From NCBI GenBank assembly GCA_020846335.1, contig JADLED010000121.1:1-34944 (forward strand): a DNA stretch of 34,944 nt, read 5' to 3'. The notes below the pieces were generated by a model. It was not told the origin of the DNA. It was given only the letters and a program-made list of their open reading frames with translations, and did no database searches. The translations under genes were made by a program, and so were the position numbers. Positions 1-8,746 of the stretch are shown here, in pieces; positions within the stretch are counted from its first letter, which is position 1, and each line of letters begins with the position of its first letter. The DNA comes from Bacteroidia bacterium. Its GTDB lineage: Bacteria; Bacteroidota; Bacteroidia; B-17B0; Aurantibacillaceae.

Positions 1-1
1 T

Positions 2-1225
2 AACGATGGAACAAGCAAGGCACAGCAATATGTTTTCCAACTCGATTATGTTAACCCCATTAGCGATACCAAAAAATTTGAAGCCGGCATTAAGAGTTAC
101 TACAAAACCTCAGTGGCAATTAACACTACTTCCAATTCAATAAACAATCAGGACGCATACGAACTTAACAGCAACATGAGCAACCATTATTTGATTGACG
201 ATAAAATAAACGCAGCTTATGTGAACTACAACGATAAAACTTTCTGGAACATTTCTTATCAGGCGGGGCTAAGGTTTGAGCAATCTACCTACAAAGGAAA
301 AATTCAGGACAAAGCCCTTGCGTTTTCCTACAATTATCCCAATACCCCCGAAGACATACTAAAATCGCTGTTCCCGGGCATTTACCTTTCAAAAAAAGTA
401 AAGGCCAATCAGGAATGGCAATTAAATTTTAGCCGCAAAATAAACCGCCCCAACTTTTTCCAACTAATGCCGGTGGTTATGTTTGCCGACAATCAAAACT
501 ACAGAATCGGCAATCCTAAACTAAAACCGGAATTTAAAAACATAGCCGAATTAAATTACAACAAAACTTTTTCAAAAGGCAGTTATCTGGGTTCGGGTTA
601 TTTCCGTTACGAAGAGCAACCCATAACCGATGTGGCTTTTCCTGATGTGGTAAATCCAAACGTTTTGGTAAATACAACGGTTAATGGTAAAAGCAGTATT
701 CGTTATGGCATGGAACATACGTTTAAATACACCTTCTTCAAAAATCTGGATGCCACGTTTAACCTCAATGCGTTTTACATTTATATCCGCGGACTGGTGG
801 TACCAACCGAACCGGAAGTTACCGCCAAGGGATACGCCTTTAATGCAAAAACCAACCTTTCTTACCGTTTTCCAAAAAGCTGGACCCTTCAGGTAAATGG
901 CAACTACGAATCGCCCCGCATTTTATTATTAGGTTATTCACTTCCTGTTTATTCCATGGATGTTTCGCTTAATAAAATGTTTGGAACAAAGTGGATTTTA
1001 AATGCTACACTTAGCGATGTGTTTAACACCCGTCGGATGGGAGCTCATTACGAAACACCGTATTACATTCAGGATTTATCGCGCCGCAGAGAAACACGTT
1101 TCGTGAGATTTACCGTTACTTACCTGTTTGGTAAAATGGACGCTTCTATTTTTAAACGTGCCAAACAGATGCGCAATTCTAACGACAATCAGGGCAATCA
1201 GGACGGGCTTGACTTTGGAAAATAA
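2..1225 (+). CDS. Outer-membrane beta-barrel protein, C-terminal part (5' end cut by window)
   Basis: The reading frame is open from base 2, so this is the last ~407 residues of a larger protein; a GTG at 113 is in frame but is internal, not a real start. The residues alternate polar and aromatic in the way of transmembrane beta strands. Near the end come 'DVSLNKMFGTKWILNATLSDVFN' type segments typical of TonB-receptor-like barrels; 'SRKINRPNFFQLMP' and 'NPKLKPEFKNIAELNY' are recurrent in the 'outer membrane beta-barrel family' (TonB-receptor-like proteins with a carboxypeptidase-regulatory-like N-terminus). The protein ends in a charged, Asn/Gln-rich tail rather than on the usual terminal aromatic strand residue; the last strand is probably 'RFVRFTVTYLFG'. 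The substrate cannot be told because the plug region is outside the window. folB follows after 11 bases. Confidence 0.8.
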   Translation, partial: NDGTSKAQQYVFQLDYVNPISDTKKFEAGIKSYYKTSVAINTTSNSINNQDAYELNSNMSNHYLIDDKINAAYVNYNDKTFWNISYQAGLRFEQSTYKGKIQDKALAFSYNYPNTPEDILKSLFPGIYLSKKVKANQEWQLNFSRKINRPNFFQLMPVVMFADNQNYRIGNPKLKPEFKNIAELNYNKTFSKGSYLGSGYFRYEEQPITDVAFPDVVNPNVLVNTTVNGKSSIRYGMEHTFKYTFFKNLDATFNLNAFYIYIRGLVVPTEPEVTAKGYAFNAKTNLSYRFPKSWTLQVNGNYESPRILLLGYSLPVYSMDVSLNKMFGTKWILNATLSDVFNTRRMGAHYETPYYIQDLSRRRETRFVRFTVTYLFGKMDASIFKRAKQMRNSNDNQGNQDGLDFGK

Positions 1226-1236
1226 TTTTTTGTAAC

Positions 1237-1590
1237 ATGACACACCAAATTAATATTGAAGGCATAAAACTCTATGGATTTCATGGATGCCTGGACGAAG
1301 AAGCAAAAATTGGAGGGCATTACGTAGTGGATGTATTTATGACCACTGATTTTTCGGAAGCCGCGGCCAACGACGATTTAAGCAAAACCATTGATTACTG
1401 CACCGTTTTCGAAATTGCAAAAGCCGAAGTGGCCATTCGCAGCAAACTGATTGAGCAAGTGTGTGAACGCATTTACACAAAACTAAAATCCCAATTTCCA
1501 ACCTTAATCACACTGCACGTTAAGCTCACCAAATTAACACCACCCATGAATTTCGACGTGGAAAAGGTAAGCGTGGAAATTAAAGATTAA
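1237..1590 (+). CDS. folB: Dihydroneopterin aldolase (FolB)
   Basis: A 117-residue protein of normal FolB length. FolB converts 7,8-dihydroneopterin to 6-hydroxymethyl-dihydropterin and glycolaldehyde in folate synthesis, in the cytoplasm. Visible family marks are the start '[23 protein letters not shown]' (tunnelling-fold strand with the pterin-binding Glu in 'DEEAKIG'), the '[12 protein letters not shown]' segment, 'LIEQVCERI' and the C-terminal '[10 protein letters not shown]' with the usual catalytic-region Lys. It starts with ATG 11 bases after the barrel gene and is followed after 23 bases by the pterin dehydratase, so the two pterin genes probably share a transcript. Confidence 0.93.
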   Translation: MTHQINIEGIKLYGFHGCLDEEAKIGGHYVVDVFMTTDFSEAAANDDLSKTIDYCTVFEIAKAEVAIRSKLIEQVCERIYTKLKSQFPTLITLHVKLTKLTPPMNFDVEKVSVEIKD

Positions 1591-1613
1591 ACCCTAACTT
1601 GCGGCAAATTACA

Positions 1614-1910
1614 ATGAGGCCGGAATTATACAGTCAGGAACAAATTACCGAAGCACTTTTATCCTTGCCGGATTGGCAATTGCGTGATAACACAATTAGC
1701 TGTGAACTCAGCTTTTCTAATTTTAAATCTGCTTTTGCATTTATGGCCCGGGTGGCATTTGAGGCCGAAAAACTCAATCACCATCCGGATTGGAAAAACG
1801 TGTACAACAAGGTTTCAATCAACCTTAGCACACACGATAAAGGCGGTCTCACCGAATTGGATTTTAAACTGGCAGCCATCATTACAAAAATTAAAGAACA
1901 TGGATTTTGA
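1614..1910 (+). CDS. 4a-hydroxytetrahydrobiopterin (pterin-4a-carbinolamine) dehydratase
   Basis: A 98-residue protein from the ATG at 1614; an in-frame TTG at 1599 would add five residues and I do not prefer it. The signature of pterin-4a-carbinolamine dehydratase is plain: '[18 protein letters not shown]' followed by '[13 protein letters not shown]', giving the catalytic His-His pair and the later His. The enzyme dehydrates the 4a-carbinolamine left by aromatic amino acid hydroxylases and so recycles tetrahydropterin; in bacteria without a hydroxylase its role is less clear, and no hydroxylase is visible in this window. It lies directly after folB. Its last 11 bases overlap the start of thiL, so the three genes look cotranscribed. 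Confidence 0.93.
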   Translation: MRPELYSQEQITEALLSLPDWQLRDNTISCELSFSNFKSAFAFMARVAFEAEKLNHHPDWKNVYNKVSINLSTHDKGGLTELDFKLAAIITKIKEHGF

Positions 1911-2949
1911 CAATACAGCCCGCACCGAATTAAACGAACTGGGCGAATTTGGTTTAATAAAACACCTCACCCAACACATTGAATTGCAACAACCATCCAC
2001 CATAAAAGGTGTGGGCGATGATGCAGCCGTGATTGATAACGCCAACCTGCAAACCATTATAACCACTGATATGCTGGTGGAAGGTGTGCATTTTGATTTG
2101 TCGTATGTACCCTTAAAACATCTGGGATACAAAAGCGTGGTGGTTAACCTCAGCGACGTGTATGCCATGAATGCTGAGCCGCGTCAAATTGTTGTTTCCA
2201 TTGCCATTTCCAACCGCTTTGGTTTGGAAGCTGTGGAAGAATTGTACGCCGGCATGTTACTGGCCTGCAAAAAATATAAGGTGGATTTGGTGGGTGGCGA
2301 TACCACATCGAGTTTAAGTGGTCTCGTAATTAGCATCACGGCCATTGGTGCTGCAAAGCCGGAAGATTTGGTGTATCGCAACGGTGCCAAAGAGGGCAAT
2401 CTGGTATGTGTGAGTGGTGATTTAGGCGGTGCTTACATGGGTTTGCAATTGCTCGAAAGGGAAAAAGCCGTGTTTAAAGAAAATCCAAAACTGCAACCCG
2501 ATTTAGAAGGCAAGGATTATATTTTAGAACGCCAGCTAAAACCCGAAGCGCGAAAAGATGTGGTGGAACTCCTAAAAAATCTTGGAATTAAGCCTACAGC
2601 CATGATAGACATCAGCGATGGACTTTCTTCAGAACTCCTGCATTTATGTACACAATCCGAAACCGGCATCGAATTGTACGAAGATAAAATTCCGATTGAC
2701 CCACAAACTTTTGAAACCGCCAGAGAATTTAATCTGGACCCAACTCTGTGCGCACTTAGTGGCGGCGAAGATTACGAATTGCTTTTTACTGTTGATTTAA
2801 AGGATTACGATAAACTAAAAAATCAAATGGACATTACGATAATTGGACACATCACTGCCAAAGAAAAAGGCTATTTAATGGTGGCCAAAGCCGGTACTGT
2901 TCACGAACTCACAGCACAGGGCTGGAACGCGCTTTTGAAAAAGCCTTAA
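1900..2949 (+). CDS. thiL: Thiamine-monophosphate kinase (ThiL)
   Basis: A 349-residue protein from the ATG at 1900; the frame is open upstream to 1684, but that part lies inside the preceding gene and reads as nonsense. ThiL phosphorylates thiamine phosphate to the active cofactor thiamine diphosphate, using ATP and Mg2+. The PurM/ThiL-type motifs appear in order: '[10 protein letters not shown]' (metal binding), '[13 protein letters not shown]', '[16 protein letters not shown]', 'GGDTTSS', '[13 protein letters not shown]' and '[10 protein letters not shown]'. The start overlaps the pterin dehydratase stop by 11 bases, which suggests translational coupling. It ends 29 bases before the convergent pafA-like gene. 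Confidence 0.95.
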   Translation: MDFDNTARTELNELGEFGLIKHLTQHIELQQPSTIKGVGDDAAVIDNANLQTIITTDMLVEGVHFDLSYVPLKHLGYKSVVVNLSDVYAMNAEPRQIVVSIAISNRFGLEAVEELYAGMLLACKKYKVDLVGGDTTSSLSGLVISITAIGAAKPEDLVYRNGAKEGNLVCVSGDLGGAYMGLQLLEREKAVFKENPKLQPDLEGKDYILERQLKPEARKDVVELLKNLGIKPTAMIDISDGLSSELLHLCTQSETGIELYEDKIPIDPQTFETAREFNLDPTLCALSGGEDYELLFTVDLKDYDKLKNQMDITIIGHITAKEKGYLMVAKAGTVHELTAQGWNALLKKP

Positions 2950-2978
2950 TAAATTAAGTACTCGCTTATAAAAAATTC

Positions 2979-4613
2979 TTATTTTTTGAAGAACACATTA
3001 AGCGGTAAAGCTGTGCAGGCATTGGGCTGATTAATCTTTAGCAGCTCACAAACACTTGGTGCAATTTGTGTAATGGTTACATACTCCAGCGATTCGCCGT
3101 GGGCAATGCCCTTGCCGTAAAAAATAATGGGCACATGGGTGTCGTAATTATACCCTGCGCCGTGGGTGGTGCCTTTTTCTGAATAATCCATCCACGCCGG
3201 CTGGTAAATAAAAGCTATGTTACCGCTTAGTTTTTGGTTGTACCCGTTTTGAAGCAGAGTTCTGTAATCACCTTGCTCAAATGCGCCATATTTAAGCACT
3301 TTTGAGGGGTACGCTTCAGCAACACCTTTTAATGTTATAAGAAATGGGCAAAGTTTTTCTTCAAGCACATCTTTATCCAGTTTTAATTCCTGTACTTTTT
3401 TCTCGTTTAAAAAAACCTGCTCATTGCTCACGTTTTCAATTAGTAAGCTGTCGCCAAATGTGAGTTGACAAAATCCTTTTAATTCTTTGGCAATTTTGTT
3501 TTCGCTGGTGTAACCCGCTGCAATTTTATTGTCGGTTAAATGGTTGGGCACATCGGCACCGCCATGGTCGGCGGTTAAAAACACCAGGTATTCGCCTGAG
3601 CCAATTTCCTTGTCCAGATAATTAAGCAACTCCTCAATGTCTTTATCCAGTCTTAAATAAACATCTTCCACCTCAACGGCTCTTGGCCCGGTAGAGTGTG
3701 CCACGGCATCGGTGCTCGAAAAACTAATACAAAACAAATCCGTAACATCGTCCTTGCCAAGCGCTTCGTTTTTAATGCACTCTAAGGCAAAATCTTTGGT
3801 AATGCTGTTGCCAAATGGTGTTGATTTAAGTACGCCAAAACTATTTTTATCAATAAAGGTTTTAAAATCGTAGGGAAAAACAGCCTTTTCTGTTTTGCTA
3901 ACAGATGCTTCGTAACGGTTTTCGTCGGCAATGGAGGCTGAGTAAGTACTTAATGGGTAAAGTGTGTTCCATCCTTTTTGCAAATAACTTAGCGGCAATT
4001 TTTTTTGATTAAAGCTGTTTACCCAGGCCGGTAAGTTGCTAAGGTACCACGATGAAGAAATAAAATTCCCGGTGGCATCATCGTACCAATAAGCCGCGTT
4101 GGCAGCATGTCCGCCGGGCAAAATGGCGCTGCGGTCTTTTAAAGCCACACCAAATACTTTTCCCAATTGGTTGCTGCTCATTTTTAGTTCATCGCCAATG
4201 GTACTGCTGAGTTGGTTTTTTGGCGACATTTTTCCCGCATCGTTGCCAGCTCCAATGCCAGTTACACCGGTGTCTTTAGCGCAATACGTGTACTTTTTAG
4301 TGCCTTTTAAATGCCAGTCGTTGGCAATAATGCCATGGGCACGCGGTGTGGCGCCTGTGTAAATACTGCAATGTCCCGGGCCGGTGTAAGTGGGAATGTA
4401 ATTATAATGGCCGTTGCGAAAATAAAATCCTTTATTAATTAAACGCTTAAAGCCACCCTTGCCAAAACGGTTCCAGTAACGGTAAATGTAGTCGTTGCGC
4501 ATTTGATCCACCACAATGCCCACCACCAGTTTGGGTTTTTCGTTGGCCTGGCTATAAGAACCAAAGGCCTTAAAAATTAAAATAATTACTACTGCTTTTT
4601 TAAAATTTTTCAT
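2979..4613 (-). CDS. pafA: PafA-type secreted alkaline phosphatase (AP superfamily)
   Basis: A 544-residue protein with an N-terminal signal peptide (about residues 1-22, 'VVIILIFKAFGSYSQ'). It matches PafA, the phosphate-insensitive phosphomonoesterase of Bacteroidota, closely in length and active-site layout. Asp36 ('GIVVDQMRND') and nucleophile Thr77 in 'PTYTGPGHCSIYTG' are present. So are Asn98, the Lys159/Arg161 pair in 'ALKDRSA' that marks monoesterase-type members, Asp302 and His306 in 'SSTDAVAH', the Asp-His of 'TADHGGAD', and the late His of 'GTTHGAGYNYDTHVP'. It should release phosphate from organic phosphate outside the cytoplasm. Its ATG overlaps the stop of the upstream dehydratase gene (ATGA, 4 bases), so the two are translated together, an unusual pairing. 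An ancestral diesterase specificity is less likely given the Lys/Arg pair. Confidence 0.9.
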   Translation of the reverse strand: MKNFKKAVVIILIFKAFGSYSQANEKPKLVVGIVVDQMRNDYIYRYWNRFGKGGFKRLINKGFYFRNGHYNYIPTYTGPGHCSIYTGATPRAHGIIANDWHLKGTKKYTYCAKDTGVTGIGAGNDAGKMSPKNQLSSTIGDELKMSSNQLGKVFGVALKDRSAILPGGHAANAAYWYDDATGNFISSSWYLSNLPAWVNSFNQKKLPLSYLQKGWNTLYPLSTYSASIADENRYEASVSKTEKAVFPYDFKTFIDKNSFGVLKSTPFGNSITKDFALECIKNEALGKDDVTDLFCISFSSTDAVAHSTGPRAVEVEDVYLRLDKDIEELLNYLDKEIGSGEYLVFLTADHGGADVPNHLTDNKIAAGYTSENKIAKELKGFCQLTFGDSLLIENVSNEQVFLNEKKVQELKLDKDVLEEKLCPFLITLKGVAEAYPSKVLKYGAFEQGDYRTLLQNGYNQKLSGNIAFIYQPAWMDYSEKGTTHGAGYNYDTHVPIIFYGKGIAHGESLEYVTITQIAPSVCELLKINQPNACTALPLNVFFKK

Positions 4614-6496
4614 TCGTCCAATTTTTGAAAAACGGAATTGTTGCTCTTAAACTCGGGCACCAAATCCTTCATGCGCTGCACAATAAGTTCGTTGTTTTGT
4701 GTGTCGAAACTTGCAATCAACTCTTCAATAATACCTTTCACCTGTGTGTATTCGTATTCTCTCACCTTTCCTATCAATATCTGGCTATGGTGGGTGGGCA
4801 GTGTATTTTCGGCGTTGGCCAGCAATTCCTCATACAATTTTTCGCCGGGTCTTAAACCAGTGTAAACGATGCTGATGTCTTTGCCTTCTTTCATGCCCAA
4901 CAACAAAATCATTTTACGCGCCAGGTCAACTATTTTAACCGACTCGCCCATGTCGAACACAAAAATTTCGCCGCCCTTGCCCATGCTGGCTGCTTCCAGC
5001 ACCAACTGGCTGGCTTCGGGTATAGTCATAAAATAGCGGGTAATATCGGGGTGCGTAATGGTAATGGGGCCTCCCTGTTCTATTTGCTTTTTAAATCTTG
5101 GAATTACCGAACCGTTGGAGCCCAGCACATTTCCAAAACGTGTGGTAATGAATTTTGTATTGGAAATTTTACCTAAACTCTGAATGTAAATTTCGGCAAT
5201 GCGTTTGCTGGCACCCATCACGTTGGTAGGATTAACGGCCTTATCAGTGCTCACAAACACAAAACGTTCGGCACCAAATTCAGTGGCAAGGTCGGCCACA
5301 TTTTTAGTACCCAGTATGTTGGTGAGAATTGATTCAGATGGGTTGTTTTCCATCATGGGCACGTGTTTGTAGGCAGCCGCGTGAAAAACAATATCGGGTT
5401 TAAACGTGGCAAAAACATTGCGAAGACGGTCGGTGTTGCGCACATCGGCTATCACCACTTCAAAAGCAGGTTTGTTAAGCATGTCCGAAAACTCCAGTTC
5501 CATTTCGTGCAATGGGCTTTCGGCCTGATCGAGTAAAAATATTTTTTTTGGATTAAACCGACAACATTGTCGGGCCAGCTCGCTGCCTATACTTCCGGCA
5601 GCTCCGGTAATTAAAATACATTTGCCTTTAAGTTGCGACTCAATCACGTCCATATCCAAACGAATAGGGTCGCGTTCCAATAAGTCTTCAATGCGAATGC
5701 TTTTTATCTGATTAAAGCTCAATTCGCCATTTATCCATTTGGCGGCCGGCGGCACGTTTAGCACACGAATGTTGTTGGTAAGGCACACATCGGCAATTTC
5801 GTTTTTCTTTTTAAAACTAATTTTTTGAATGGAGATGATGACAAACTCCGCATCGTTTTCTTTTATTAGTTGTGGCAACTTGTCGGCTCCATAAACAAAA
5901 ATACCTTCAAGGCTTCGTCCGTGTTTTTTCTCATCGTCGTCAATAAAACCAACCACTTTGTATTTTATGGCGGCATCGCGGTCCAGAGTGCGTTTGGTAA
6001 TAATGCCCGATTCGCCGGCACCGTAAATAATCACGTTCATTTTTTCCTTTGCCGGATTTTTAATTTCGAAATAAAGTGCTTTTACCATTAGTCGCGAGCT
6101 AATCATGAGAAAAAGGGAAACCAGACCATCGATGATAATTACTGAGTTTGGAATAAAATTATAACCAATAAACAACCAGGCTCCTAAAAAATTGAGTAGA
6201 GAAACTGTAAGACTACCGGCAACAATTACCACAAATATCCTCACTGTATCGCGTGAACTGGTATAACGCACCACGCCCTTGTATGTTTTTGAGATGGCAA
6301 AAGAAATAAAACGAATACCTAACACAATTATAAAATCGTAAGGCAAACTGCGGGCATCGGTTTCGGGCATTGCATTAAAATCAAACCTTAGAACAAAAGC
6401 CAGACTTAAAGCAAAGGCACAAATAAAGGTATCTATAAACAGAATCGTCCATCGGGGTAAATTATACTGCCAAAAAAGATTAAAAAGTCTGTACAT
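4610..6496 (-). CDS. Membrane-bound nucleotide-sugar 4,6-dehydratase (PglF/WbpM/CapD family)
   Basis: A 628-residue protein, the usual length for the large membrane-bound dehydratases. Four hydrophobic segments lie in about residues 15-137. A first Rossmann-like domain follows ('NVIIYGAGESGIITKRTL'). The extended SDR domain starts near residue 292 with 'ITGAAGSIGSELARQC' (NAD(P) binding). The catalytic stretch 'STDKAVNPTNVMGASKR' has Met427 in place of the SDR tyrosine, with Lys431; a Met-x3-Lys pair is the hallmark of this branch, which makes UDP-4-keto-6-deoxy-HexNAc for capsule, O-antigen or protein glycans. The late 'TGLRPGEKLYEELL' motif is also typical. The exact substrate and any 5-epimerase activity cannot be read from the sequence. 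It is the first gene of the pair with pafA. Confidence 0.9.
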   Translation of the reverse strand: MYRLFNLFWQYNLPRWTILFIDTFICAFALSLAFVLRFDFNAMPETDARSLPYDFIIVLGIRFISFAISKTYKGVVRYTSSRDTVRIFVVIVAGSLTVSLLNFLGAWLFIGYNFIPNSVIIIDGLVSLFLMISSRLMVKALYFEIKNPAKEKMNVIIYGAGESGIITKRTLDRDAAIKYKVVGFIDDDEKKHGRSLEGIFVYGADKLPQLIKENDAEFVIISIQKISFKKKNEIADVCLTNNIRVLNVPPAAKWINGELSFNQIKSIRIEDLLERDPIRLDMDVIESQLKGKCILITGAAGSIGSELARQCCRFNPKKIFLLDQAESPLHEMELEFSDMLNKPAFEVVIADVRNTDRLRNVFATFKPDIVFHAAAYKHVPMMENNPSESILTNILGTKNVADLATEFGAERFVFVSTDKAVNPTNVMGASKRIAEIYIQSLGKISNTKFITTRFGNVLGSNGSVIPRFKKQIEQGGPITITHPDITRYFMTIPEASQLVLEAASMGKGGEIFVFDMGESVKIVDLARKMILLLGMKEGKDISIVYTGLRPGEKLYEELLANAENTLPTHHSQILIGKVREYEYTQVKGIIEELIASFDTQNNELIVQRMKDLVPEFKSNNSVFQKLDE

Positions 6497-6573
6497 AGCT
6501 TATGGGTAAAAATACTTATTTTTTTTGAGCCGCTGCCTTATGTCCTTTCCGTATTGCCAGTATTAACACCCGC

Positions 6574-6602
6574 GGTGACTTAAGAGGAAGTCGTCATTTT
6601 TT
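6574..6602 (+). other. Hairpin followed by a T run in the divergent intergenic region
   Basis: Read on the plus strand, GGTGACTT (6574-6581) pairs with AAGTCGTC (6588-6595) around a 6-base loop, with two G-U pairs, and a run of six T follows. It looks like an intrinsic terminator, but no plus-strand gene precedes it. On the minus strand it would lie in the leader of the dehydratase-pafA mRNA. The rest of this 279-base gap holds the promoter for the downstream gene and nothing else I recognise. Confidence 0.3.
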
Positions 6603-6705
6603 GTGTCCGGTATTTTAACCAAATTGAGGCAAAATTGAGGGCTATGCGCTTCGGCTTTTGCTTAGCAATTCTGCCGCTTTTGAGCAGTTTTAGGATACTA
6701 CTGTA

Positions 6706-6736
6706 TTTGATTAAATACTAATTATTACTATATTTG
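6706..6736 (+). promoter_or_regulatory. Bacteroidetes-type promoter (TTTG-N19-TAnnTTTG)
   Basis: TTTG at 6706-6709 and TATATTTG at 6729-6736 are 19 bases apart, matching the -33/-7 consensus of the Bacteroidetes primary sigma factor. The predicted start of transcription is near 6743, leaving a leader of about 30 bases before the ATG at 6776. A small inverted repeat GTATTT-gatt-AAATAC (6703-6718) overlaps the -33 box and could be an operator. This should drive the 6776-11869 operon. Confidence 0.6.
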
Positions 6737-6775
6737 GCAGGCTTATGAACAATTTAATGTACAATAATCTGTTAC

Positions 6776-7774
6776 ATGAATTTTAAATTTTTGATTTTAC
6801 CGCTTGTTCTTTTTGTTTCGTTTTCTGGTTCGGGCTATGCGCAATCCAAAGTAATGAAAGAGGCGGATGGGTTATACTATACCAAACGCTATAGAGAAGC
6901 CTATAACCTTTACCAGGGAATTAAGTTAAAAAAGAAAGATATATCGCTCACACTTAAAATGGCCGAGTGTAATTTTAACATCGAAAATTATACTTTGGCT
7001 CAGGACTACTATTCGCAATATTTTGCTGATACGCTTTACCACGCAGTTCCTGAATACACCAATTTTGCCATATCTGCACGCAAGTCGGGCAATGTGCCAC
7101 TCACCGCAAGTTTATATGGTCGTATTTTACGCAATGGTGATGAAAGCGTTCGCTCCATTTATGAGCCATTTCGTTATTATGTTGATTCGTCGAAAACAAT
7201 ACGTGTTTACGATTTGGATTCAAGCTACAACTGCATTGATTTGGATGCCACACTATCGGTTGACCTTGATGCCGCTGCAATGTTTTATGTTTGGGACTTT
7301 AAAGATGGCAGCACAGCAGAAGGCGTAAAAGTAACACATTGCTTTAAAAAAGAAGGAGCCAACACTATCTCACTTAATATCCGCGACAAAGCCACAGGCT
7401 ATGTAAGAATGAACGACACCAGCCTTACAGTGTATGTGAGCAGTCCTCCGGTTAAATTCTCCATTGCCAATAACACGCGCCGCATAAAACAATACATCTA
7501 CACCAAATTTGAAGCGCCTGATGTGTATGTTTATGACCACGATGTGCTTGAATACATTTGGGAACTTGGTGAAGGCGATTATGCCACCGGAAAAAAAATC
7601 CAAAAAAAATTCAACAAAATTGATTTTTACAATGTGCGCCTAACCGTAGTGGCAAAAAATAAAACCACCGGACAACTCGCCATGTTTTCGTCGGGCAGGT
7701 TGATAGAGGTGGTTGATAATTACAGCGACCATAGTCAGAAGTTTCAGGATAATTTGAATGGAGTGGAAAAATAA
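6776..7774 (+). CDS. Secreted TPR and PKD-domain protein
   Basis: A 332-residue protein with a signal peptide (about 1-22, ending 'SGSGYAQ'). Residues ~25-125 form TPR-like helical repeats ('MKEADGLYYTKRYREAYNLYQG', 'MAECNFNIENYTLAQDYYSQYF'). Two PKD-like beta domains follow, the first carrying 'FYVWDFKDGSTAEGVKVTHCFKKEG' (~170-225) and the second 'EYIWELGEGDYATGKKIQKKFNK' (~255-315). PKD domains in Bacteroidota usually mediate extracellular protein or glycan contacts. It lacks an OmpA domain and a T9SS sorting domain, so a periplasmic place is likely. It is first in an operon with another exported protein and the propeller phosphatase, so a role as a signal input or partner for that sensor is plausible but unproven. 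Confidence 0.75.
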   Translation: MNFKFLILPLVLFVSFSGSGYAQSKVMKEADGLYYTKRYREAYNLYQGIKLKKKDISLTLKMAECNFNIENYTLAQDYYSQYFADTLYHAVPEYTNFAISARKSGNVPLTASLYGRILRNGDESVRSIYEPFRYYVDSSKTIRVYDLDSSYNCIDLDATLSVDLDAAAMFYVWDFKDGSTAEGVKVTHCFKKEGANTISLNIRDKATGYVRMNDTSLTVYVSSPPVKFSIANNTRRIKQYIYTKFEAPDVYVYDHDVLEYIWELGEGDYATGKKIQKKFNKIDFYNVRLTVVAKNKTTGQLAMFSSGRLIEVVDNYSDHSQKFQDNLNGVEK

Positions 7775-7775
7775 C

Positions 7776-8744
7776 ATGAGAACAACATTTTTAAACATCG
7801 CCTTTTTTCTTTTCTGCTCAGTTTTAATGGCGCAGGAAGTTCCATCCTCTCAGGAAAACATCCCCTATCTGGTAACTTTTGGTTTAAACTCCGAGCATTC
7901 GTGGGGCGATGATGATTTTTCGCAGACTATTTTTTTTATGATTCCGAAAGGCCAAACCGCACCCATTTACATTCGGGTTTACGACCCCGATACAGGTGGC
8001 GAACTTGATGAAACAAATGCCGGTTGGAACACAAAAATGAAATACTCCATTTATGGTGGAAAAGGCGCCTACACAGACAAAGACGCGCAGAACGTTAATC
8101 CTGTTGGAAATTACAAAAGTGGGGTGTTAATCGATTCGCGTGTGTTTGGCAGCGAAACTTCAACCGATAAAAAATGGGTTACATTTGGCCCATTTAATCC
8201 GGTATTAGGTGAGTACGTAAAAAACATGGACAGCTATTTGTTTAAGCTGGTAATTGATGGATTGGCCGGAGACGATGGTAATTTGTATAAAGTATTTTTA
8301 AGCATTAATCCAAACGAAAATGTGAGTGTGGAGGGTGCCAACGCCTTTGCGTTTGAATACAGTGTAAGACTTCAATCGGTAGCCAATTCAGTGGCTCATG
8401 TGTATCCCTTTGCCGACCCTGATGTGGCCAGTTTCCACATTAAATGTTTTGACTTTGATAACGACGGGCAAATTAAACTTTACTCCTCGGTAAAAAACGG
8501 GCATTTGGTAAAAACCAACAACGATAATGAGTGGAGCGAAAGCAAACACCCCATTAAACCCGAAGAAAAAAACAAATGCCTCGATTTGCAAATTGTAAAA
8601 AAAGGCGATTATAAAAACGATGTGGTTTTTTACATTACCAACGAATACGATATGCCCGTTCCTTTTTATGCAGCGCCATTGGGTGGAGTGCCCCGCTATA
8701 AATACAAAATATCTATAAGTAGTTCCGCTAAAGCACAAAAATAA
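7776..8744 (+). CDS. Exported protein of unknown function
   Basis: I do not recognise a family. The preferred start is the ATG at 7776, which gives a clean signal peptide (MRTTFLNIAFFLFCSVLMA, then QEV) and 322 residues; an ATG at 7758 inside the previous gene adds six residues. The mature protein is rich in beta-strand patterns and includes 'PIYIRVYDPDTGGELDE' and a long aromatic C-terminal half. No TM segment beyond the signal, no lipobox and no T9SS tail are seen, so it is probably periplasmic. It sits one base after the TPR/PKD gene and two bases before the propeller-phosphatase gene, so the three are almost certainly one transcript and perhaps one sensory unit. Confidence 0.7.
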   Translation: MRTTFLNIAFFLFCSVLMAQEVPSSQENIPYLVTFGLNSEHSWGDDDFSQTIFFMIPKGQTAPIYIRVYDPDTGGELDETNAGWNTKMKYSIYGGKGAYTDKDAQNVNPVGNYKSGVLIDSRVFGSETSTDKKWVTFGPFNPVLGEYVKNMDSYLFKLVIDGLAGDDGNLYKVFLSINPNENVSVEGANAFAFEYSVRLQSVANSVAHVYPFADPDVASFHIKCFDFDNDGQIKLYSSVKNGHLVKTNNDNEWSESKHPIKPEEKNKCLDLQIVKKGDYKNDVVFYITNEYDMPVPFYAAPLGGVPRYKYKISISSSAKAQK

Positions 8745-8746
8745 CA

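Noticed and set aside
1684..1899. An upstream extension of the thiL frame
   Set aside because: It runs inside the pterin dehydratase gene in another frame and does not resemble ThiL; the family sequence begins after the ATG at 1900.
2970..2987. AAAAAAT/ATTTTTT inverted repeat between the convergent thiL and pafA genes as a terminator
   Set aside because: It has no G-C pair and would form a very weak stem; A/T runs of this kind are common in the window.
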